From: G963676335 sp963676335
GTDB lineage: Bacteria > Pseudomonadota > Alphaproteobacteria > Rickettsiales > Rickettsiaceae
Length of the DNA stretch: 64,000 nucleotides
Reading direction: 5' to 3'
Assembly: GCA_963676335.1 (NCBI GenBank)
Contig: OY781057.1
Span: 186,001-250,000, forward strand
The notes beneath the pieces were generated by a model that did not search any database, was not told the DNA's origin, and was given only the letters and a program-made list of their open reading frames with translations. The position numbers and the translations under genes are program-made. How positions within the stretch are numbered: the stretch's first letter is position 1; each line of letters begins with the position of its first letter. Shown one piece after another: positions 17,183 to 27,232 of the stretch.

Positions 17183-18144
17183 TGCCCAGTTCTGGATTTA
17201 ATTATTGAAATAGTATAGGGATTTAGGGCATCATAGCGGGATAAATAACTAAATAAATAAACCACTATGAATAATAACATTATAACAGAGATATTTTGTT
17301 TGGTCGATGATTTTTGTAAATTATATGGAAAGGAGATAGAAAAGAATTTATTGGCCCATGGAAAAAGGAAGACAAGGGGTTCCAGAAATGAGCATAAGTG
17401 TAATGGCAACTATAGCAATAATGTATTCATTATCTCCTTGCAAGAATTTCAAGTTTTATTATCTGACATGGGTAAAGGAGGAGGAGTTCGGTAAGAAAAT
17501 ATCCTATCAAAGATTTATAGCGTTGATGCCAAGGACTTTGTTAATATTAACTTATCTTATAAACTCACTATTTGGTGAAAAGACTGGTAAATATTTTATT
17601 GATTCTACTGCAATTGCCGTTTGTCATATAAGGAGAAATAGGAGCAACAAAGTATTTAAAGGAATAGCATATTTAGGCAAGACAACTAAAGGATGGTTTT
17701 ATGGAATAAAACTTCACTTGATAATTAATAACAAAGGAGAAATTATGAATATAACTTTAACAAAAGGGAATACAAGCGATCTTAGCGTCGTAAAACAGTT
17801 AATTAAAGGCCTTGTTGGTAAATTGTATGGAGATAAAGGCTATATTAGCTCTAAACTATTTAAAGAATGTTTCTCAAAAGGCATGCAGATTATTACTGGA
17901 ATTAAAAAAAATATGAAAAATAAGCTTATGTCTCCCTATGACAAACTTATGTTGAGAAAAAGAGCCCTGATTGAAACTACTTTTGACTATTTGAAGAATA
18001 AGTTTAACCTTGAGCATATTAGGCATCGCTCCCCTCTTAACTTTTTGGTACATATTATTTCTACTCTTATTTCGTTTATCCTTAGACCTTCTAAATTCAA
18101 GATCTATCAGCCTATTGTCCTATCTTGAAATCCAGAACTGGGCC
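17183..18144 (+). mobile_element. IS982-family insertion sequence
   Basis: 962 bp bounded by inverted repeats: CCCAGTTCTGGATTT at 17185-17199 and its exact complement at 18128-18142; 1-2 more bases on each side belong if GTCTCC is the 6-bp target duplication (17177-17182 and 18145-18150). Size and transposase match IS982. The element lies inside an older copy of itself, whose 3' part continues to 18358. Its transposase is frameshifted, so this copy is probably not autonomous. Confidence 0.88.
17267..18128 (+). pseudogene. IS982-family transposase, frameshifted
   Basis: The N-terminus (MNNNIITEIFCLVDDFCKLY) is in one frame and the rest (from about 17375) in the +1 frame. The later part carries the IS982 hallmarks: FIDSTAIAVC (first catalytic Asp), HLIINNKGEI, GKLYGDKGYIS (second Asp), MLRKRALIETTFDYLKN (Glu) and RHRSPLNFLVH. 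The catalytic triad is intact, so only the frameshift near GKRKTRG disables it. The shift is +1, not the -1 slippage used by some IS families, so a simple indel is more likely than programmed frameshifting. Confidence 0.85.
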
Positions 18145-18358
18145 GTCTCCCTATGACAAACTTATGTTGAGAAAAAGAGCCCTGATTGAAACTACTTTTG
18201 ACTATTTGAAGAATAAGTTTAATCTTGAGTATACTAGGGGCATCGCTCCCCTCTTAACTTTTTGGTACATATTATTTCTACCCTTATTTCGTTTATCCTC
18301 AAACCTTCTAAATTCAAGATCTATCAGCCTATTATCCTATCTTGAAATCCAGAACTGG
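18145..18358 (+). mobile_element. 3' remnant of an older IS982 copy
   Basis: Near-identical to the last 213 bp of the neighbouring IS (17930-18142), ending in the same terminal repeat AAATCCAGAACTGGG (18344-18358). It differs by scattered substitutions and a small insertion (TACTAGGGGCATC versus TATTAGGCATC) that breaks the transposase frame. It overlaps the 3' end of rluC by 27 bp, so this end of the element is the original junction with the chromosome. Confidence 0.85.
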
Positions 18359-19243
18359 GTCATGTATATATTTTTGAAAATATTCTGGTAAAGGGGCAAT
18401 TAAATCAAACGTTTTATTAAAAACTGTATCAGGGATATGAATTTTATGTGCATGGAGCATTAAATATTCGGATTTTATATTAGTCGCTAAGGAATATTTT
18501 TTGTCTCCTAAAACACTTCCTCCTATTTGCATTACATGTTGTCTTAATTGATGAGTTCTTCCTGTATGAGGAATAAGTCGGACTAATGCTAATTTATTGT
18601 CATAATATTTAAGTACTTCATAATTAGTAATGGCATATTTTCCGTCGTTGATTATATTTTCTATGGTACCTTGTTGTTTTAATAAACCATCATAAACAAT
18701 AACTGATAAATAAGTTTTTTTTATTTCTTGTTGTTTGAAAGCCTGAGTTAGTTTTATAGCGCTATTACGATTTTTAGCAATTAACATAATTCCACTGGTA
18801 TCTTTATCAAGTCTATGTACCAAACGAAGATTATAATTAAACTCACGATTAAGATAACACAAGGCATCATCAACACAAATTTGTATTTTGGTTCCACCTT
18901 GGGTGGCTAACTTAGGAGGTTTATTAATAGCAATTAAATTTTCATCTTGATAAATTAAATATTTTGATAGCAATTTATCTGCTAATGGAATGGCATTAAG
19001 ATTAACTGCTTTATCTTTAGTTTCAAACTTGGTATTGATTAAAAACTTTTCAATACTAATCTGATCATCATTTTGTAATCTAAAATTTGTATGACATTTT
19101 AAATTATTTACAATAATATCTCCATTACGTAAGGACTTTTGTATAATTCCTTGAGTTAAGAAAGGATAGCATAAGGATAAATACCTATCCACTCTAATAG
19201 AAAAATCTTGATCATTCACAATAATCGTAAGTTTTCTTTTCAT
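18332..19243 (-). CDS. rluC: 23S rRNA pseudouridine synthase RluC, C-terminus supplied by an IS end
   Basis: 303 aa. An N-terminal S4 RNA-binding domain (about 14-75, RVDRYLSLCYPFLTQGIIQK) is followed by the RluA/RluC catalytic domain with the HRLDKDTSGIMLIAKN motif (catalytic Asp). It isomerises uridines of 23S rRNA (positions 955/2504/2580 in E. coli RluC). The last nine codons (DPVLDFKIG) and the stop are read from the terminal repeat of the IS982 remnant. The domain itself looks complete, so activity is probably kept. Confidence 0.9.
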   Translation of the reverse strand: MKRKLTIIVNDQDFSIRVDRYLSLCYPFLTQGIIQKSLRNGDIIVNNLKCHTNFRLQNDDQISIEKFLINTKFETKDKAVNLNAIPLADKLLSKYLIYQDENLIAINKPPKLATQGGTKIQICVDDALCYLNREFNYNLRLVHRLDKDTSGIMLIAKNRNSAIKLTQAFKQQEIKKTYLSVIVYDGLLKQQGTIENIINDGKYAITNYEVLKYYDNKLALVRLIPHTGRTHQLRQHVMQIGGSVLGDKKYSLATNIKSEYLMLHAHKIHIPDTVFNKTFDLIAPLPEYFQKYIHDPVLDFKIG

Positions 19244-19268
19244 TAAAAAAATTTAAACATATATAAAT

Positions 19269-19487
19269 TTAATCTTCTTCATAAGATTTTTTGCGATTTA
19301 ATTTTAAAATTCTACGTCTAGATTCTTCTCTTTTTCTTACTTTTTTTTCTGATGGAGGTTCGTAACTTCTAATCATTTTGAGTTTTCTAAATATCAATTC
19401 TCTTTGCATCTTGCGTTTCAAATTACGGATAGACGCATCACTATTTGTTACTGTAACATTTATCTTTGCTCTAACTTTATTAGACAT
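19269..19487 (-). CDS. rpsU: Small ribosomal subunit protein bS21
   Basis: 72 aa, very basic. It shows the bS21 pattern: an N-terminal strand, SIRNLKRKMQRELIFRKLK, then EPPSEKKVRKREESRRR. It is needed for translation initiation on the 30S subunit. It lies between rluC and rpmJ on the minus strand. Confidence 0.9.
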   Translation of the reverse strand: MSNKVRAKINVTVTNSDASIRNLKRKMQRELIFRKLKMIRSYEPPSEKKVRKREESRRRILKLNRKKSYEED

Positions 19488-19516
19488 GTTTTATATATAT
19501 TTTTTTTATTAACTTT

Positions 19517-19642
19517 TTACCCTTGTCTAGCTTTAAATCTTGCTTTTATTTTATTAATAATATATACCCTACCTTTCCTTTTAACTAATTTACAATTTCT
19601 ATCTCTAATTTTTAGAGCTTTTAAAGAATTTGTCTTTCTCAT
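19517..19642 (-). CDS. rpmJ: Large ribosomal subunit protein bL36
   Basis: 41 aa, a short gene easily missed. The translation starts MRKTNSLKALKIRDRNCKLV and ends RVYIINKIKARFKARQG, which is the alphaproteobacterial bL36 pattern with the KARQG terminus. Only one of the usual zinc-binding cysteines (residue 17) is seen, as in the zinc-independent long form. It lies 29 nt upstream of rpsU on the same strand. Confidence 0.93.
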   Translation of the reverse strand: MRKTNSLKALKIRDRNCKLVKRKGRVYIINKIKARFKARQG

Positions 19643-19718
19643 AATCTTTTTTATTTCAAATAATCTTGCTAAGAATAGCATTCTAGTAATAATTTTGCAA
19701 TTAGTTAATTAAACCCAA

Positions 19719-20642
19719 TCAAAATTTTAAAAAGTTCTCAAGTTCTTTGATATTTGTAATTGAAATTAAATTGAAATCATATCTATCTCTTTTAATCATA
19801 TTAGTTAAAACTTTAGATCCAATTTCTACTATTTCAGTAACTCCATCATTATACAGAAATTCTATAATTTGTCGCCAATTTAATTTACTTGATAATTGTT
19901 GTATAAGACAATTTTTTATAATTTTTACATCCCTTGTAGGTATAGCAGTTATATTGTTAATAATAGAAACTTCCGGAGTATCCAATTGTATATTTTGAAA
20001 AATTTTTTCTAATTTATAAGTAGCTGGAATCATTAAACTAGAATGAAAAGGACCGCTAACTTTTAGTTTAATCGTTTTTTTTCCTAATTCTTTAAGTTGC
20101 GCCATTGCTATATTGATAGCTTCATTATGCCCACTTATAACAATTTGATTTTTACCATTATCATTAGCTATTTCACAAACGTATCCTTTGCACCATTTAT
20201 TTAAAAGTTCTTCTAATTCTTGTAAAGATATATCAAAACATGCAGCCATTCCTCCTTCCCCACATTCCTGCATTAATTGAGCTCTAATATCTAATATTTT
20301 AGCTGTATTTCCTAAAGATATAGAATTTGCTACACATAAAGCAGTATATTCTCCTAATGAATGCCCAGTAACATACTTACATAAATCGCTAATTTTATTA
20401 TTATTTTGAATAATTTTCCAAAAAGCCATACATATAGTCATTAATGCAGGTTGAGTATTTCTTGTTAAATTCAATAATTCATTAGGCCCATGAAAAATAA
20501 TATCACTTAATTTTTTTCCTAAAGCTTCATCAACTTCATGAAAAACATCTTTTGCAGCAATAAAATTTTGGTATAAATCATACCCCCTACCTACTAATTG
20601 CGCTCCTTGCCCTGGAAAAATAAATACTCTTGATTTTGTCAT
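19719..20642 (-). CDS. fabD: Malonyl-CoA:ACP transacylase FabD
   Basis: 307 aa. FPGQGAQLVG at the N-terminus, the catalytic-serine motif GHSLGEYTAL (about residue 92), and SGPFHSSLM with the catalytic His near residue 200 are present. FabD loads malonate onto acyl carrier protein for fatty-acid elongation. The start is 5 nt after the msbA stop, so they are cotranscribed, linking lipid synthesis to lipid export. Confidence 0.95.
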   Translation of the reverse strand: MTKSRVFIFPGQGAQLVGRGYDLYQNFIAAKDVFHEVDEALGKKLSDIIFHGPNELLNLTRNTQPALMTICMAFWKIIQNNNKISDLCKYVTGHSLGEYTALCVANSISLGNTAKILDIRAQLMQECGEGGMAACFDISLQELEELLNKWCKGYVCEIANDNGKNQIVISGHNEAINIAMAQLKELGKKTIKLKVSGPFHSSLMIPATYKLEKIFQNIQLDTPEVSIINNITAIPTRDVKIIKNCLIQQLSSKLNWRQIIEFLYNDGVTEIVEIGSKVLTNMIKRDRYDFNLISITNIKELENFLKF

Positions 20643-20647
20643 ATTAT

Positions 20648-22420
20648 TTATAATAATTTATCATATTTTTCATTCTCGAAATAATTAGTTGTGTATAGAG
20701 TATAATATTCCCCTTGCTTTTGAAGGAGTTCTTCATGTTTTCCTTGTTCAACTAAATATCCATTTTTTAGAACTATAATTTCATTAGATGCAGTTATAGT
20801 TGATAATTTATGTGTAACTATAAGGATAGTTTTTGTATTAGCAAAAGATTTTAAAGACATTTGTATTTGCAATTCAGCTTGTAGATCCAAACTGCTTGTT
20901 GCTTCATCTAAAACTAATATAAGGGAATTTTTAAGTAATGCTCTTGCGATAGCGATACGTTGTTTTTGCCCACCAGATAAAATCATCCCTTGAGTTCCTA
21001 AATTAGTATCATATCCGTATGGTAATTGCATAATAAACTCATGCGCCGCTGCTCGCATAGCAGAATCTGTAATATCAATCATAGATGCATTACTTCCATA
21101 ACTAATATTATTAGCCACAGAATTATCCAATAATATCGTTTCTTGAGTAATAAAAGCAATATTTTTCCTCAATGACACTAAAGAAGCATCATTAATATTA
21201 ATATTATTAATATAAATATTTCCAGATTCTAGTTGGATAAATCTAAGCAATAAATTTATTATAGAAGTTTTTCCACTACCTGACCTTCCAACTATAGCAA
21301 TTATCTTCCCTGGTTCAGCTGTAAAACTTATATCATTTAATATTGGTGTATCATTTATTTTTAACGTAACTTTTTCAAATCTTATTTGAGGTGGAGAAAT
21401 TAAGCTTATTGAAATTGCATTTTCACTATCTTTAATAGTAGGCTCTATATCAATTATAGCAAACAGTCTTTTTGCAGCCGCAATCCCTTCCTGCAAGTGA
21501 TTGTTTAAAACCATTAAGCTTTTAAATGGACGATAAACGGATACGAAAGCAACTAAAAACGATATTAGAGATCCAGGGGTTGTAGTGCCATCAATAACTA
21601 GCATACCTCCATACCAAATAATTCCCCCAATAGCCAAACCGCTAAATATCTCCATGATTGGTCCTATTAAAGCATCTAATTTAGCTGATTTCCGATAATA
21701 AGTTAATATTTCTTCACTTTTTTCTGTAGCCTTTTTTATTTCATATTCTTCAGTAGCAAAAGACTTAATGATTTTAATAGATTGGAATGTTTCATCAAGT
21801 TTAGCAGCGTAATTTGCTAATAATGTTTGAGTTAAATCTATATTTCGTCTTAATTTTTTACTTAATATCTGGATTGGTAATACAACAGATGGAAAAATTA
21901 TAAATATTATAATAGACAGATGAGATTCTCTATAAAACATCATTATAATTATAAAAATAATAGTTAATAAATGTTTTGCAGTACCTATTAAAAAACTTGA
22001 TACGGCAGTACGCATTAGAATAATGTCGTTAGTAAAGTGAGATATAAGTCTTCCAGAAGATTTTTGTTGTATAAAAGAGACATCCGTTTTTAACAAATTC
22101 TTATATAGCAAAATTTGCACATCTGTTAAAATACGTTGTCCTATATATTTTATAATATAATCTTGACCATATTCAGCAATCCCTTTAGTACTAGATACAA
22201 ATATCATTGCCATAGATAAAATAATTAACATTTTTCTGTTTTTTGCAACAAAAAATTGATTGGTTGTAGGACCTGTTAAGAAGACTATTGTAGCTGAGCA
22301 ACATGCTACTATAATCATAAACATTAATGCTATTAAAATTTGCTTTAAATGTGGTCTAACATGATTCTTGAGCACTCTAAAGATAATATATTTTGTGGTA
22401 TATTCTTTTTCAGATAACAT
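20648..22420 (-). CDS. msbA: ABC exporter, lipid A flippase MsbA type
   Basis: 590 aa half-transporter. Six membrane segments in the first about 320 residues (ABC type I exporter fold), then a nucleotide-binding domain with Walker A GRSGSGKT, the signature LSGGQKQRIAIARALL, Walker B LILVLDEATSSLD and the His switch VTHKLS. It probably flips lipid A core across the inner membrane; lpxB in this window shows that lipid A is made. Other lipid or drug exporters of the family cannot be excluded. Confidence 0.88.
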   Translation of the reverse strand: MLSEKEYTTKYIIFRVLKNHVRPHLKQILIALMFMIIVACCSATIVFLTGPTTNQFFVAKNRKMLIILSMAMIFVSSTKGIAEYGQDYIIKYIGQRILTDVQILLYKNLLKTDVSFIQQKSSGRLISHFTNDIILMRTAVSSFLIGTAKHLLTIIFIIIMMFYRESHLSIIIFIIFPSVVLPIQILSKKLRRNIDLTQTLLANYAAKLDETFQSIKIIKSFATEEYEIKKATEKSEEILTYYRKSAKLDALIGPIMEIFSGLAIGGIIWYGGMLVIDGTTTPGSLISFLVAFVSVYRPFKSLMVLNNHLQEGIAAAKRLFAIIDIEPTIKDSENAISISLISPPQIRFEKVTLKINDTPILNDISFTAEPGKIIAIVGRSGSGKTSIINLLLRFIQLESGNIYINNININDASLVSLRKNIAFITQETILLDNSVANNISYGSNASMIDITDSAMRAAAHEFIMQLPYGYDTNLGTQGMILSGGQKQRIAIARALLKNSLILVLDEATSSLDLQAELQIQMSLKSFANTKTILIVTHKLSTITASNEIIVLKNGYLVEQGKHEELLQKQGEYYTLYTTNYFENEKYDKLL

Positions 22421-22491
22421 ATTAATATATTCACATTTTAATCAAGATTTTTTGTAGTATAACCAAGTTAAGTATCATTCACTAATTATAT

Positions 22492-23829
22492 TTAAAAAAT
22501 TGCTTTTTTTAAATCTTTTATATGTTGTATTTTAATGATTTTGTCACTCTTCAAAGACAAATCGTTCCCACATATAATTTGCTGAAATCCTAATTTATAT
22601 GATTCATTTACTCTAGCATTAGCATTTGATACAGGTCTTACTTCTCCTGATAACCCTATTTCTCCGAAAAATACAACATTATCATCAAGTGGCTTATTGA
22701 TTGCTGCAGAAATTAAAGTTGCTAAAACAGGCAAATCCGCTGCTGGCTCAGTAATTTTTAACCCTCCTACTATTGTTAAATACACATCATAAGCTGATAA
22801 ATTAAGCCCATATCTCACGGATAAAACAGCAAGAAGCATAGATAATCTATTTTGATCCCAACCAACTACAGTATGCTTTGGTATAGTCATTGAAGATTTA
22901 GTAATTAATGCTTGAATTTCAATCAATATTGGTCTAGACCCCTCTACACTTGCAAACACCCCAGTACCACTAATATTATTAGAACACTTATTTAAAAACA
23001 AATTAGATGGATTAGCAACTTCTTGTAACCCCTTTCCAGTCATTTCAAAAACACCGATTTCATTTATAGGTCCGAATCTATTTTTAGTAGCTCTTAGTAT
23101 ACGAAAGTAATGGTGCTGATCTCCTTCAAAATACAATACAGTATCTACCATATGTTCTAAAACTTTTGGCCCTGCTAATTGCCCATCTTTTGTTACATGT
23201 CCTACAAGAAACAAGGTAATATTATTTTGTTTAATATAATTAATAATTTTTTGAGAACAATTTCTAATTTGCGCAACTGTTCCTGGGGCAGATGAAAGTG
23301 AGCTATCATATAATGTTTGTACAGAATCGATTACCACCATATTTAAGTTAGTAATATTATTTATAGTTATTAAAATATCATCAATATTAGTAGAAGAAAT
23401 TATATTGGATTTATTTGAAATTAACTCTAGCCTTGCCCCTCTAAGTTTAACTTGAGTAGTAGACTCTTCCCCTGTAATATATAGACAACTTACATTATGA
23501 ATAGATAATTTATTAACTAATTGTAATAATAATGTAGACTTACCAATACCAGGATCCCCACCTATTAATATGGCACTTCCATTAACAATTCCTCCACCTA
23601 GTACTCGATCAATTTCATCAAAATTAGTGCTAATTTTTGTTTTTTCATTTTCGATAATAGAAAAATTTTCTAATAAAATTTCTTGTCCAAGAGCAGTGGT
23701 ATTAGAAATTTCTTGCACTATTTCTTCACTAATTGTCCCCCAATGCTGACAAGCATAACATTGTCCTGACCACTTATATCCGGTAGCTCCACAATAATTA
23801 CATATAAAATGTTTCCTTGTTTTTTTCAT
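22492..23829 (-). CDS. radA: DNA repair protein RadA
   Basis: 445 aa from ATG 23829 (an upstream in-frame ATG at 23847 lies inside mnmE and is less likely). N-terminal zinc finger CNYCGATGYKWSGQCYAC, Walker A GGDPGIGKST, RadA-specific KNRFG motif (ATKNRFGPINE) and a C-terminal Lon-like domain (about 290-440). RadA drives branch migration in recombination. It follows the mnmE stop by 2 nt. Confidence 0.95.
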   Translation of the reverse strand: MKKTRKHFICNYCGATGYKWSGQCYACQHWGTISEEIVQEISNTTALGQEILLENFSIIENEKTKISTNFDEIDRVLGGGIVNGSAILIGGDPGIGKSTLLLQLVNKLSIHNVSCLYITGEESTTQVKLRGARLELISNKSNIISSTNIDDILITINNITNLNMVVIDSVQTLYDSSLSSAPGTVAQIRNCSQKIINYIKQNNITLFLVGHVTKDGQLAGPKVLEHMVDTVLYFEGDQHHYFRILRATKNRFGPINEIGVFEMTGKGLQEVANPSNLFLNKCSNNISGTGVFASVEGSRPILIEIQALITKSSMTIPKHTVVGWDQNRLSMLLAVLSVRYGLNLSAYDVYLTIVGGLKITEPAADLPVLATLISAAINKPLDDNVVFFGEIGLSGEVRPVSNANARVNESYKLGFQQIICGNDLSLKSDKIIKIQHIKDLKKAIF

Positions 23830-23831
23830 AG

Positions 23832-25157
23832 CTATTTCCCTATACAAAAATTAGAAAAAACTTCATCTAAAATTTGATCTATATCAATTTTTCCTAATAT
23901 TCTACTTAAATATCTACTAGCAATCCTGATATCCTCTATTGCTAAAACAAGATCTTGATTAATATCAAATTGTTTAAGAGAAGATAAAGCTAATTCAAAA
24001 TTTTTTCTATATCTAACACGAGTAATTACTGGATCCTCCATAAAAGATGTTAGATTTTTAGCTTTACATATGATTTCGTTAACAAGATTTTCTAATCCTA
24101 TTCCTTGTAACAAAGAAATTTTCAAAAAGTTTTGAGTGGCCCCCTTATAAGGAAGATCAATCTTATTTAGCGCTATTATTGTCTTCTCATCAATTAAGTC
24201 AGCAAATTCAAAATATTTAGAATCTATTGTTTCTGTGTCAAAAACAAGAATTTTGATATCAGATCTTTCAGCAATGTTTTTAGCTTTTTTTATACCAATT
24301 TGTTCAATCAAATTTTGACTTTCTTTTCTTATTCCAGCAGTGTCAGCAAAAATTAAAGGATACCCACCTAAGTTTATATGAGTTTCTACAATATCTCTAG
24401 TAGTACCAGATTCATTTGATACAATAGAAACTTCTCTTTGAGTTAAATAATTAATTAAACTAGATTTTCCTACATTAGGAGGGCCCATAATAGAAACCAA
24501 GATACCACTACGCAATCTTTCTCCACATCTATTATCATTTAAATGATTAGTAATATTAGTAATCATATTATCTACCAGTAATTTTGCTTCTTGTAAAATT
24601 GAATCTGGTAAAATTTCTTCTGGAAAGTCTATATAAGCTTCTAATAAAGATAATATCTTTATTAATTTTTGCCTCCATTGTGAATACAAGTTTTCTAATT
24701 CTCCAGAAAATTGCCTAATAGCTTGTCTATGTTGTATTTCTGTTTCTGCATCAATTAAATCAGCTAAACCTTCAGCGCTAATTAAATCAATTTTTCCATT
24801 TAAAACTGCTCTTTTAGTAAATTCGCCAGGTTCTGCTAATCTAACTCCAGGAATATCTAAAATAACAGAGGTAATAATTTTTGTAATTGCTACTCCCCCA
24901 TGCAAATATAATTCTACTACATCTTCTCCCGTAAAACTCCTAGGTGCGGGAAAATAACTAAACATTCCTTCATCAATCATTCCTCCATGAATAGGATGAT
25001 AAAATTTTCTAATATATAAGAACCTTGGCTCTGTCTGATCTATTTTTTGACATAATAGTTTTATTGTAGAAAAGGCTTTAGGACCAGAAATTCTAAATAA
25101 CGCTACTCCGCATTTACCAGGAGCAGAAGATTTAGCAAAAATAGTATCCGTAATCAT
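23832..25157 (-). CDS. mnmE: tRNA modification GTPase MnmE (TrmE)
   Basis: 441 aa. N-terminal formyl-THF-binding domain (about 1-115), helical domain, and an inserted G domain with GPPNVGKS, DTAGIRKES and NKID. The C-terminus CIGK keeps the invariant Cys of the FCIGK motif. With MnmG it makes 5-carboxymethylaminomethyluridine at the wobble position of certain tRNAs. It is between lipB and radA on the minus strand. Confidence 0.96.
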   Translation of the reverse strand: MITDTIFAKSSAPGKCGVALFRISGPKAFSTIKLLCQKIDQTEPRFLYIRKFYHPIHGGMIDEGMFSYFPAPRSFTGEDVVELYLHGGVAITKIITSVILDIPGVRLAEPGEFTKRAVLNGKIDLISAEGLADLIDAETEIQHRQAIRQFSGELENLYSQWRQKLIKILSLLEAYIDFPEEILPDSILQEAKLLVDNMITNITNHLNDNRCGERLRSGILVSIMGPPNVGKSSLINYLTQREVSIVSNESGTTRDIVETHINLGGYPLIFADTAGIRKESQNLIEQIGIKKAKNIAERSDIKILVFDTETIDSKYFEFADLIDEKTIIALNKIDLPYKGATQNFLKISLLQGIGLENLVNEIICKAKNLTSFMEDPVITRVRYRKNFELALSSLKQFDINQDLVLAIEDIRIASRYLSRILGKIDIDQILDEVFSNFCIGK

Positions 25158-25163
25158 AGAAAA

Positions 25164-25778
25164 TTAAAAAAATTTATAATATTCTTGTCGAAGTTTTTCA
25201 TCAAATTGAGAAAATGATATATCTTTTTTTATAGCTTGGCACGAAGTCATGACGCAATCTGGAATACCGCATGGTATTATCCCCTCAAACTTAGTTAAAT
25301 CTGTATTAATATTAACAGCGCATCCATGAAATGCCACCCACTTCTTAACTCTAATACCAATAGAAGCTATTTTAGCATGAACTTTATCAAGCTCAGTCCA
25401 TACCCCTATATATCCATCTAATGGATAAGATTTGATATCAAAATTTTTCAATGTCTCAATAATCCAATTTTGTAATTGATCAATATACTTTTTTATATCT
25501 CTAATATGAGATAAATTGATAATATGGTATATTATTCTTTGACCTGGTCCATGATAAGTTAATTTCCCTCCTCTATTCGTATAAATAACAGGAATATTTA
25601 TGTTAGATACTAATTCTTTATTATCAGAACTAATCCCATAAGTATAAATATCATTATGTTCAGTCAATATCACTACATTTTCAGTTTTGTCATTTAAAAC
25701 CTTTTCTACAGATATTTGCATAAGGTTTAAACAATCTGTATAATTGGTTAATCCTGGCAATGTTATCCAACTTACCAT
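25164..25778 (-). CDS. lipB: Octanoyl-[ACP]:protein octanoyltransferase LipB
   Basis: 204 aa. RGGKLTYHGPGQRIIY (with the catalytic-region Lys and His) and ASIGIRVKKWVAFHGCAVN followed by CGIPDC are the LipB motifs; the acyl-accepting Cys is in PDC. It transfers octanoate to E2/GcvH domains as the first step of lipoylation. It is divergent from murD with a 31-nt gap that must hold both start regions. Confidence 0.94.
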   Translation of the reverse strand: MVSWITLPGLTNYTDCLNLMQISVEKVLNDKTENVVILTEHNDIYTYGISSDNKELVSNINIPVIYTNRGGKLTYHGPGQRIIYHIINLSHIRDIKKYIDQLQNWIIETLKNFDIKSYPLDGYIGVWTELDKVHAKIASIGIRVKKWVAFHGCAVNINTDLTKFEGIIPCGIPDCVMTSCQAIKKDISFSQFDEKLRQEYYKFF

Positions 25779-25809
25779 GTATATTATACCTAAATAAGAA
25801 AAATTATTA

Positions 25810-27216
25810 ATGATTTATAATACCATACTTAAAGCAAAGAAAATAGGAATTATAGGATTAGCACGAACAGGTTTAAGTTGCTATAAATCTTTACTATCTC
25901 CTGAACGATTAGTAATATGTTTTGATGATAATGAAAAAATACGTAATGAATTTATTAAATCTTATAACAGAAATCACTTAATCGATATAAAAAATCCAAT
26001 ATGGGAAACATTAGATTATATTATAGTAAGTCCTGGTATACCGTTAATATATCCCAGAGTGCATAGAATAGCATTAATTGCAAAAAAAGCTAATATCCCA
26101 TTGATAAGTGATGTGGATTTATTTTATTCAAAGATATCTACTCTTGATTTTATCGGTGTAACTGGTACAAACGGAAAAAGCACCACTACAACATTAATTA
26201 CTCATATATTGAACGAATGCTATTTCAATTTTTCTTCTGGTGGAAATATTGGAAACGCTTGTTTTGATTTACCAACTACTAAAAATGGTTATGTCCTTGA
26301 GTTGTCATCTTTTCAATTAGAATTAATTTCTTATTTAAAACTTAAGATAGCTATTTTACTTAATATTACACCTGATCACTTAGATCGATATCAAAATTTT
26401 AATGAATATCAAATAGTAAAATATAAAATATTTAAATTATTATCAAAAGATGGGATAGGTATTATTGATTCAGAAGATCCAAGCTCATATTTATTATCTC
26501 AATATTCTAATAAATTCTTATCTTTCTCTACTACAAATAATAAAGCTTCCGTATACATTAATAATAATTTACTATTTGATAATATCAATAATTGTATTCA
26601 TGAAATACCTCTCCCTATCGATTTACAAGGAGAACATAATGCAAAAAACATTGCTGCTGCTTATTTAGCTTCCTTATTTATAGGCTGTAAACCAGATAAA
26701 ATTATTTCTGCACTAAATTCTTTTAAAGGCTTACCTCATAGATTTCAATATGTTGGGAAAAAAGGCAATATACATTTTTATAATGACAGCAAAGCCACAA
26801 ATTTTTCAGCAGCTAGTAAATCTATTTCTAGTCTATCTAATGTTTATTGGTTAGTTGGTGGAATTAATAAAGCAAATGATGTTGAATGTATCAACTCCTT
26901 TAAAAATAAAATTAATAAAGCCTATATATATGGAACTAATACTCAATATCTCGCTAAATATTTTTCAAAAATACTAGATATTGCTGTCTTTGATACTTTA
27001 AAAGAAGCTTTTGATTCTGCATTATTTGATGCCCTTAATTTAACTCATGCACAGTACCCACACCTAGATATCGAAAACTCAAATATATTAGAAAATCAAC
27101 CTATAGCTAATATATTATTAGCTCCTGGATGCTCTTCTTTTGATCAATTTGAAAATTACGAACATCGAGGTAAATATTTTACTGACTTATGTGAAAAGCT
27201 GTTTATAAAAAAGTAA
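25810..27216 (+). CDS. murD: UDP-N-acetylmuramoylalanine-D-glutamate ligase MurD
   Basis: 468 aa. N-terminal UDP-binding domain (GLARTGLSC), central ATPase with GVTGTNGKSTTTTL, the LNITPDHLDRY motif and the C-terminal PHRFQYVGKKG plus YNDSKATNFSA motifs are intact. It adds D-Glu to UDP-MurNAc-L-Ala in peptidoglycan precursor synthesis. It is alone on the plus strand between lipB and a convergent membrane-protein gene, away from the usual mur-fts cluster. Confidence 0.96.
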   Translation: MIYNTILKAKKIGIIGLARTGLSCYKSLLSPERLVICFDDNEKIRNEFIKSYNRNHLIDIKNPIWETLDYIIVSPGIPLIYPRVHRIALIAKKANIPLISDVDLFYSKISTLDFIGVTGTNGKSTTTTLITHILNECYFNFSSGGNIGNACFDLPTTKNGYVLELSSFQLELISYLKLKIAILLNITPDHLDRYQNFNEYQIVKYKIFKLLSKDGIGIIDSEDPSSYLLSQYSNKFLSFSTTNNKASVYINNNLLFDNINNCIHEIPLPIDLQGEHNAKNIAAAYLASLFIGCKPDKIISALNSFKGLPHRFQYVGKKGNIHFYNDSKATNFSAASKSISSLSNVYWLVGGINKANDVECINSFKNKINKAYIYGTNTQYLAKYFSKILDIAVFDTLKEAFDSALFDALNLTHAQYPHLDIENSNILENQPIANILLAPGCSSFDQFENYEHRGKYFTDLCEKLFIKK

Positions 27217-27232
27217 GTCATATTAAAAAATT

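Noticed and set aside
17340..17400. Programmed frameshift in the IS982 transposase
   Set aside because: The shift is +1 and there is no typical slippery site; IS982 normally has one ORF, so an indel is simpler.
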